Assembly: GCA_004558975.1 (NCBI GenBank)
Contig: SFZB01000042.1
Coordinates: 1-11,501, forward strand
Origin: a bacterium
GTDB taxonomy: Bacteria > Bacillota > Clostridia > Oscillospirales > CAG-272
Reading direction: 5' to 3'
DNA length: 11,501 nucleotides
Shown: in pieces, positions 7,137 to 11,501 of the stretch
How the letters are laid out: each line of letters begins with the position of its first letter
Position numbering within the stretch: position 1 is the first letter of the stretch
Translations under genes and position numbers: made by a program
Notes under the pieces: generated by a model
Database searches by the model: none
What the model was told of the DNA's origin: nothing
What the model saw: only the letters and a program-made list of their open reading frames with translations

Positions 7137-8552
7137 TCATTCTGCAGCGGTAACGGTTGCGGGGGTCTCCATCGCGGGTTGCACTTCCGTTTTTTCCGTG
7201 TCCGGCGCGCCGCCCTTCGGCAGGGCGCGACGAATGACATACAGGAAATAGATGATCTCGCCGATGGCGGTCAGTGTCCAGGAACAGACGTACAGGAGAT
7301 ACAGCGAGGGAATTGTGTGGAAGTGGGCGAAGATGGTGTACACCCATAGGATCCGGAACAGGCAGGAGCCGGAGATGACGACGATCGTCGGGACGATCGT
7401 TTTGCCGAGCCCGCGCGAGGCGGCGATGGTGCAGTCCATGAAGGCGGAGATGCAATAGGAGAACGCCATGATGCGGAGCCGCTTCATGCCGGCATCGATG
7501 ACCGCCGCGTCGGTCGTGAAGAGAGACAGGAACTGGCGACCGCCGAAGAATAGAAACACGCCGAAGAGGAGCGCGAATCCGAAGGAGAGCGAAAGGCAGA
7601 TGCCGTAGCTCTTCAGCACGCGGTCACGCTTTTTTGCACCGTAGTTCTGTGCCATGAAAGCGGTACATGCCATGTAGAACGCCGCCATCATATCGTAGAC
7701 GAGTGCGTCGGCGTTTGCCGCCGCGGAGTTGCCTTCCACCATCAGGGTGTCGAAGGAGTTGACGGCAGTCTGGATGAAGAGGTTGGCGACGGCGAAGATC
7801 GCGTTTTGCAGTCCGGCGGGGATCCCGAGCATGAGGACGGAGGCAGAGGCGCTGCGGTCGAGCCGCATCTCGCGGAAACGGACATGGTAGTTTTCACGGC
7901 AGGTGAACACGCGGACGAGAATGCAGGCGGCGGAGACGTACTGGGACGCGACGCTTGCGACGGCGACCCCGAGCACGCTCCAGCGGCAGACGATGACGAA
8001 GAAGAGGTTCAGCGCGATATTGAGCACCCCGGCGGCGGAGAGATACCAGAGCGGTCGCTTTGAGTCGCCTGCCGCGCCGAGCAGACCGTTCCCGTAGTTG
8101 TAGATTGCGAGGGCGGGGGTGCCGATGAGATAGACGCGCAGATAGAGTTCCGCCTCGGCGAGCAGTTCCTCTTTGGTATCCAGGAGCCGGAGGAGCGGGC
8201 GCGTCGCGGCGATGCCGCCCGACATGATGATGATACCGTAGAGGAGGGAGATCAGGAGCGCGGAGTGCGCCACGCGACGGAGCCGCGCCCGGTCGCCGGC
8301 ACCGATATAGCGCGCGGCGATCGAGTTGATGCCGCTGCCCATACCGATGAGCAATCCTGTGAAGAGAGAAACGAGAATGGTGCAGGAGCCGACGGCGCCG
8401 AGTGCCTCTTTTCCGGCGAACCTGCCGACGACGGCAATATCCGACATGTTGAAGAGGACCTGCAGAATATTGGAGAGGACAAGCGGCAGGCTGAAGAGAA
8501 TGATATTCTTCGTGAGCCGCCCCTCGGTCATTGTGACGGTATGTTCTTTCAT
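7137..8552 (-). CDS. MATE-family efflux transporter (first of two)
   Basis: Inner-membrane antiporter of the MATE family, which exports drugs or organic cations in exchange for Na+ or H+. The 471-residue length is normal and the protein is strongly hydrophobic with about twelve segments in two halves. The first segment has SLPLVLSNILQVLFNMSD with Asp38 in the usual MATE position, followed by VVGRFAGKEALGAVG. The second half starts near VLMLGIPAGLQNAIFAVANL, the family's repeat of the first segment. YNYGNGLLGAAGDSKRPLW and the AAFYMACTAFMAQNYGAKK region are also typical. A hydrophilic tail of about 30 residues ends the protein. The start at 8552 has only a weak GGAT ribosome site on the - strand. 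Its own promoter lies about 95 nt upstream. The substrate cannot be told from sequence. Confidence 0.92.
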   Translation of the reverse strand: MKEHTVTMTEGRLTKNIILFSLPLVLSNILQVLFNMSDIAVVGRFAGKEALGAVGSCTILVSLFTGLLIGMGSGINSIAARYIGAGDRARLRRVAHSALLISLLYGIIIMSGGIAATRPLLRLLDTKEELLAEAELYLRVYLIGTPALAIYNYGNGLLGAAGDSKRPLWYLSAAGVLNIALNLFFVIVCRWSVLGVAVASVASQYVSAACILVRVFTCRENYHVRFREMRLDRSASASVLMLGIPAGLQNAIFAVANLFIQTAVNSFDTLMVEGNSAAANADALVYDMMAAFYMACTAFMAQNYGAKKRDRVLKSYGICLSLSFGFALLFGVFLFFGGRQFLSLFTTDAAVIDAGMKRLRIMAFSYCISAFMDCTIAASRGLGKTIVPTIVVISGSCLFRILWVYTIFAHFHTIPSLYLLYVCSWTLTAIGEIIYFLYVIRRALPKGGAPDTEKTEVQPAMETPATVTAAE

Positions 8553-8619
8553 CGTTTTCTATCCATTCAAACGGAATTGTCTTTTAACATTCGGCAGTAC
8601 CTGAGCGCAAAAATGTGTG

Positions 8620-8646
8620 CGCGCCCGCGCAGAATCTGCGGGCGCG
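8620..8646 (-). repeat. GC-rich hairpin at the predicted 5' end of the MATE mRNA
   Basis: CGCGCCCGC (8620-8628) pairs perfectly with GCGGGCGCG (8638-8646), a nine-pair stem with a nine-base loop. In - strand orientation it starts about two bases after the predicted transcription start of the MATE gene and ends about 67 nt before its ATG. It is not followed by a convincing T-run on either strand, so a terminator role is less likely than a 5' stabilising or regulatory stem. Confidence 0.55.
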
Positions 8647-8654
8647 TATTCTAT

Positions 8655-8682
8655 ATTGTAGCAGAACCGAAACAAAAAGCAA
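8655..8682 (-). promoter_or_regulatory. Promoter of the minus-strand MATE gene
   Basis: On the - strand, TTGCTT (8677-8682) lies 16 nt before TACAAT (8655-8660), which is preceded by TGC and so forms an extended -10 (TGnTACAAT). The predicted start is near 8648, giving a leader of about 95 nt. The rest of the 288-nt gap (8553-8840) contains only small hairpins (8748-8762 and 8786-8800) and a short direct repeat GGATACG (8735-8741 and 8743-8749); I see no gene in it. Confidence 0.6.
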
Positions 8683-8840
8683 GCCCCGCAGCGGATTTTT
8701 CAAATCATTCATATTTGCGGTGCGCCTGCTTACGGGATACGTGGATACGCGGTTTGACCGCGGGCGGAAAGGCGCTTGAATGCACACGGCGAGACGCCGT
8801 AAAAACAGGCACCTCCCCGTGCTATGTCCGCGGTGACTCG

Positions 8841-9641
8841 TTACGCGTCTGCACCTCTCACCCCGCTGTCGGTCTCCTGTGTCTGCGCTCTTTCTGCGGC
8901 GGTCTTGTCCGCGTAAGCGCTTGGCGCGATACCGACGCGTGCTTTAAACACGCGCGAGAAGTAGGCGGCGTCCGAGAATCCGCACGCCTCCGCCACGGCG
9001 TCGAGGGATTCATAGCTTTGACGGCGGAGCAGGAGCAGGCGCTTCGCCGCCCGGATCCGCAGATCGATGAGGTATTCCCGCGGGGTCTTGCCCGTTTCCG
9101 CACGGAATAAACGCCGGATATGATCGGGGCAGTAACCACTCTCGGTGAGTGCACGGTCAATGTGAAAGGCGGCGTCGGACATATTCTGTGTCAGGAGGCG
9201 GATGACCTGTCCCGTGCGGATGTCCGGCGGTGTCTGCCGTGCACGCAGGAGCAGAAATTCTTCCAGCGCGTCCACCAGATGCTCGATCGGCTTTGCAAGC
9301 GTTTCCTGTCCGCCGCGGTGCAGGAGCGGATAGAGCAGCCCCATCAGCGTCCGGATTGTGTGCCCCGCATCGTCTGTGAGCAGGATTGGTGCGCTGGTGT
9401 CGGGGAGGGGAAAGTCCGTGACGCGGAAGCAGTAGTTCTGATACACACCGGCGGACGATTCCGTATGAGGCATATTCGGAGGAACGCAGATGACGCTGTA
9501 CGGTCCGAAGCTCTCGACGGTTCCGTCACCGAAGGTGATCGTTCCGCCTCCGCTGATGAGGGCGAGTATTTCCCATGTCGCGTGTGTGTGCAGGGGGCAG
9601 GAGGAGAGCAGAGGGGATTTGCCTCCGAAATCAATACGCAT
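8841..9641 (-). CDS. AraC-family transcriptional regulator with N-terminal cupin-like domain
   Basis: DNA-binding regulator of 266 residues. The N-terminal part (about 15-80) looks like the cupin-type sensor of AraC proteins: LHTHATWEILALISGGGTI, a glycine turn, then GPYSVICVPPNMPHT. The C-terminal AraC domain (about 145-245) has two helix-turn-helix units: DRALTESGYCPDHIRRLFR followed by ETGKTPREYLIDLRIRAAKRLL, and DAVAEACGFSDAAYFSRVFK followed by VGIAPSAY. The start at 9641 is chosen because GGAGGT (9648-9653 on the - strand) sits six bases upstream and the promoter is at 9681-9710. An in-frame ATG 41 codons earlier would place the promoter inside the gene. It is divergent from one MATE gene and upstream of the other, so control of one or both is likely. 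The ligand is unknown. Confidence 0.92.
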   Translation of the reverse strand: MRIDFGGKSPLLSSCPLHTHATWEILALISGGGTITFGDGTVESFGPYSVICVPPNMPHTESSAGVYQNYCFRVTDFPLPDTSAPILLTDDAGHTIRTLMGLLYPLLHRGGQETLAKPIEHLVDALEEFLLLRARQTPPDIRTGQVIRLLTQNMSDAAFHIDRALTESGYCPDHIRRLFRAETGKTPREYLIDLRIRAAKRLLLLRRQSYESLDAVAEACGFSDAAYFSRVFKARVGIAPSAYADKTAAERAQTQETDSGVRGADA

Positions 9642-9647
9642 GATGAT

Positions 9648-9653
9648 ACCTCC
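9648..9653 (-). promoter_or_regulatory. Ribosome binding site deciding the araC-type start
   Basis: GGAGGT on the - strand lies six bases before the ATG whose first base is at 9641. It is a near-ideal Shine-Dalgarno and rules in favour of the 266-residue protein over the longer upstream frame. Confidence 0.85.
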
Positions 9654-9680
9654 GGGGTGTGAATCGTTTTCACGGTTTCT

Positions 9681-9710
9681 ATCATAGCATAGCGGACAGG
9701 CAAAAAGCAA
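9681..9710 (-). promoter_or_regulatory. Promoter of the AraC-family gene
   Basis: On the - strand, TTGCTT (9705-9710) is followed after 18 nt by TATGAT (9681-9686), five of six matches at -10. The predicted transcript start is near 9674, giving a leader of about 33 nt to the ATG at 9641. The -35 and following bases (TTGCTTTTTG) are identical to those of the MATE promoter at 8655-8682. Confidence 0.6.
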
Positions 9711-9724
9711 CGCGGGAAAAACAA

Positions 9725-9740
9725 AAAAGTCGGAAAAGTC
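9725..9740. promoter_or_regulatory. Candidate operator: direct repeat in the divergent regulator/MATE gap
   Basis: AAAAGTC occurs at 9725-9731 and again at 9734-9740, a 9-nt period. It lies just upstream of the AraC-gene promoter and about 46 nt before the -10 of the divergent MATE gene. Direct repeats are the usual binding site form of AraC proteins, though typical spacing is longer. This is a weak candidate on sequence alone. Confidence 0.25.
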
Positions 9741-9786
9741 CAAATAGATGTCGTTCCCGCCCATAGCATTTGGGGCGGTTTGTTTT

Positions 9787-9792
9787 TATACT
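9787..9792 (+). promoter_or_regulatory. Possible -10 of the plus-strand MATE gene
   Basis: TATACT lies about 42 nt before the ATG at 9835. No good -35 is found at 16-18 nt upstream (TAGCAT at 17 nt), which would fit a promoter that needs an activator such as the divergent AraC-family protein. The call rests on the -10 alone. Confidence 0.35.
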
Positions 9793-9834
9793 GTTACTGT
9801 TTCCGAAGGCGTGACGGGAGAGGAGTGATGAAAC

Positions 9835-11238
9835 ATGCGTGATATGACACAGGGGAAACCCCTGCGCATTATTTTTTCGTTTGCCGTCTCTCTGCTCGCC
9901 GCCAATCTGATGACGGCGCTGTACAGCCTCGTTGACAGTATGATGGTCGGTCGTCTCGTGGCGTCCGAGGGAATCGGTGCCATCGGCGCCACGGGGAACA
10001 TCATCGGTGTTGCGAACTCACTCGGCGGCGGGATCATCAGCGGTTTCGGCATCACTCTCGGACGCTACTGGGGGGCGGGGCAGAAGGACAAACTGCACCG
10101 CGTGATGGCGAATATCTGGTATCTCACGACCGCGATGTCCCTTTTGCTGATGGTTACGGTCGCGCTGACCCTGCGTCCGATGCTGCGCCTCACCCACGTG
10201 CCGGAGGAATTGCTCCCGATGGCACTTGACTACACGTACATCGTCGTTTACTCGATGCCGCTCTCCCTTTTCGGGGGCGTGTTGGGGACGGCGTTCCGGT
10301 CGCTCGGCGACAGCAAAACGCCGCTCCTGACCTCGCTCGTCGGCGGCGCGGCGAACGTCGGCTACAACTACCTTTTTATGCGCGTGATACCGCTCGGCAT
10401 CGCCGGTGCGGCGGTCGGTACCGCCCTTTCCGCGGGGACCTCGCTGCTCCTTAATCTCTTCTTTTTCTTTCGGCGGCTACCGATGCTGTGGGTGCGTCGT
10501 GCAGACGCGCGCCCCCTGTTCGGCGAAATGGGGCGGCTCTTACTCGTCGGGGTTCCCGTCGGGCTGCAAAACTCCATCACCAGCATCAGCAGCATTATTT
10601 TGCAGGACGCCATCAACCGGCAGGGGATGGCGGCGGTGACGGGGGTCGCCACCGGGAATAAGATCGTGGGTATGATCTGGGTCATGATCGCCACGATCGA
10701 AACGACGCTGATCTTTTTCGCCGCGCAGAATCGCGGCGCGTTGGAGGTCGGGCGGATCCGGCAGGGGATGCGTGAGACCGCATTTGCAACGCTCGCAATG
10801 ATGGCGGTCATCACGCTGGCGGTCGATCTGCTCGGCGAGCGGCTGTTCGTGCCCTTTGTCGGGCATGACGAAGTGCTCCTCTCCATCGCCGCCGACATGG
10901 TGCGTACGCAACTGTGGTTTTTCCCGTTCATGGTGATGCTCTCCATGCTGCGCGGCACGGTGCAGGGGATGGGGCACACCGCCCCTGCCGCCATCTGCGG
11001 GGTCATGGAACTGACGGCGCGTTTCGTCGTCTCACGTGCGGCAAAGACACTCCGGGCACTCTATTTCGCAGGCCCCGCCGCGTGGGTGCTGACGACATTG
11101 TTTCTCGTCGTGTTGTATCCCGTCCTGCTCCGCCGCCTGTATCGTCGGGTAGAGGACGAGAAACGGTTGCGGGCACTTTCGGCGAGCGCCGCCGCAGATA
11201 AGTCCCCCGAAAACGCAGAGTCAACTGTAACAGTATAA
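9835..11238 (+). CDS. MATE-family efflux transporter (second of two)
   Basis: Multidrug/cation antiporter of the MATE family, 467 residues with about twelve membrane segments. The first segment has SLLAANLMTALYSLVDSMMVGRL with the conserved Asp34; further landmarks are GFGITLGRYWGAGQKDKL (71-88), GTAFRSLGDSKTPL (151-164) and the start of the second half GRLLLVGVPVGLQNSITSIS (233-252). FFAAQNRGA (294-302) and LRGTVQGMGHT (372-382) followed by MELTARF (391-397) are also typical. The hydrophilic C-terminus is about 30 residues. The ATG at 9835 follows GGGAGAGGAG (9816-9825) at good spacing; an ATG at 9828 opens only a five-codon frame. It shares little obvious sequence with the minus-strand MATE gene and belongs to a different branch, so this is not a recent duplication. 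The substrate is unknown. Confidence 0.93.
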   Translation: MRDMTQGKPLRIIFSFAVSLLAANLMTALYSLVDSMMVGRLVASEGIGAIGATGNIIGVANSLGGGIISGFGITLGRYWGAGQKDKLHRVMANIWYLTTAMSLLLMVTVALTLRPMLRLTHVPEELLPMALDYTYIVVYSMPLSLFGGVLGTAFRSLGDSKTPLLTSLVGGAANVGYNYLFMRVIPLGIAGAAVGTALSAGTSLLLNLFFFFRRLPMLWVRRADARPLFGEMGRLLLVGVPVGLQNSITSISSIILQDAINRQGMAAVTGVATGNKIVGMIWVMIATIETTLIFFAAQNRGALEVGRIRQGMRETAFATLAMMAVITLAVDLLGERLFVPFVGHDEVLLSIAADMVRTQLWFFPFMVMLSMLRGTVQGMGHTAPAAICGVMELTARFVVSRAAKTLRALYFAGPAAWVLTTLFLVVLYPVLLRRLYRRVEDEKRLRALSASAAADKSPENAESTVTV

Positions 11239-11273
11239 CAAAGAGGAGCCGAAAAAGCGCGGCTCCTCTTTGT
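11238..11273. terminator. Bidirectional terminator between the MATE gene and the last gene
   Basis: The arm at 11238-11251 (core AAAGAGGAGCCG) pairs perfectly with 11260-11273 (core CGGCTCCTCTTT), a 14-pair stem with an eight-base loop. It begins on the last base of the MATE stop codon and ends two bases before the stop of the convergent gene at 11275, so it serves both. The T-tract is short on both strands (CTCTTT). Confidence 0.85.
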
Positions 11274-11274
11274 G

Positions 11275-11501
11275 TTATGCCTTTTGCGCGACGTAAACGA
11301 AGTCGACTTCCTGATACCAGAAGGATTCGTCGCCGAAGAGATCTTCGAGTTTCTTCAGAGCGTATTCCATCCACCGTACTTCGTTGACGAGTGTCAGGCT
11401 GTCGGGGTCTTTTGCGAGCAGGTTCTGCACGTAATTGATACGGTAGGCGAAGCGTTCGTCGAAAATGTCCATTCGTTCGTCGAAACTCTTGCCGGTCAAG
11501 A
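11275..11501 (-). CDS. Hypothetical protein, 3' part (5' end outside window)
   Basis: The open frame on the - strand runs from the window edge to the stop at 11275-11277, giving at least 74 residues. I do not recognise the family. The visible part is acidic and mostly helical by appearance (FAYRINYVQNLLAKD, VNEVRWMEYALKKLEDLFG), rich in aromatic residues near the end (ESFWYQEVDFVYVAQKA), without membrane segments. A TTG near the edge (11497-11499) and an ATG about ten codons in could be starts, but no ribosome site is visible for either, so the gene probably continues beyond the window. It shares the terminator at 11238-11273 with the MATE gene but is convergent to it. Confidence 0.6.
   Translation of the reverse strand, partial: LTGKSFDERMDIFDERFAYRINYVQNLLAKDPDSLTLVNEVRWMEYALKKLEDLFGDESFWYQEVDFVYVAQKA

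Noticed and set aside
8584..8787. A 67-codon - strand open frame in the gap upstream of the MATE gene.
   Set aside because: It contains the MATE promoter and leader hairpin and has no ribosome site or recognisable sequence.
8786..8800. Hairpin ACGGCG-AGA-CGCCGT as terminator of the AraC gene.
   Set aside because: On the - strand the T-run precedes rather than follows the stem, so it does not fit a rho-independent terminator for that gene.
8265..9110. A 281-codon + strand open frame across the MATE start, the intergenic gap and the AraC gene end.
   Set aside because: It is antisense to two well-supported genes and crosses a promoter and hairpins; no ribosome site or recognisable domain.
9642..9764. 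Longer AraC-family start 41 codons upstream.
   Set aside because: The promoter at 9681-9710 would be inside the gene and GGAGGT precedes the ATG at 9641; the extra residues are not part of the cupin-like domain.

Overview
The window is about 60% GC by eye, and its gene content, Shine-Dalgarno sequences (GGGGAGG, TAAGGAG, GGAGGT) and sigma-A-type promoters suggest a high-GC member of the Bacillota, most likely a clostridial gut or environmental lineage. This is an inference from style and family resemblance, because no rRNA or other taxonomic marker is present.

Region 1 (1-6977, + strand) is a phosphate uptake and phosphate signalling operon in the order pstS (5' end outside the window), pstC, pstA, pstB, phoU, phoB-like response regulator, phoR-like histidine kinase, then an ogt-type DNA repair methyltransferase. 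Genes overlap or lie at most about 31 nt apart and there is no terminator until 7053-7083, so the block looks co-transcribed. PstS should capture phosphate outside the membrane, PstC/PstA form the channel, PstB supplies ATP hydrolysis, PhoU links transporter state to the PhoR kinase, and PhoB regulates the Pho genes. Two things are unusual. PstS ends with only the first half of a second phosphate-binding domain. pstB is broken by an out-of-frame internal deletion of roughly 100 nt between the Q-loop and the ABC signature. A perfect consensus promoter (TTGACA, 17 nt, TATAAT) sits directly against the phoU start codon and could drive phoU-phoB-phoR-ogt separately from pst.

Region 2 (6978-7136) is a short intergenic stretch with a small hairpin and a strong bidirectional terminator between the convergent ogt and MATE genes.

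Region 3 (7137-11238) holds two MATE-family multidrug/cation antiporters on opposite strands and, between them, an AraC-family regulator with an N-terminal cupin-like sensor domain. The regulator is divergent from the second MATE gene and upstream of the first. The first MATE gene has its own promoter and a roughly 95-nt leader starting with a GC-rich hairpin. The regulator may control one or both transporters.

Region 4 (11238-11501) has a bidirectional terminator and the 3' end of an unrecognised minus-strand gene.

I found no CRISPR array, insertion sequence, tRNA or rRNA. No wholly new system is evident. The most unusual items are the PstS domain architecture, the pstB lesion and the promoter at phoU.
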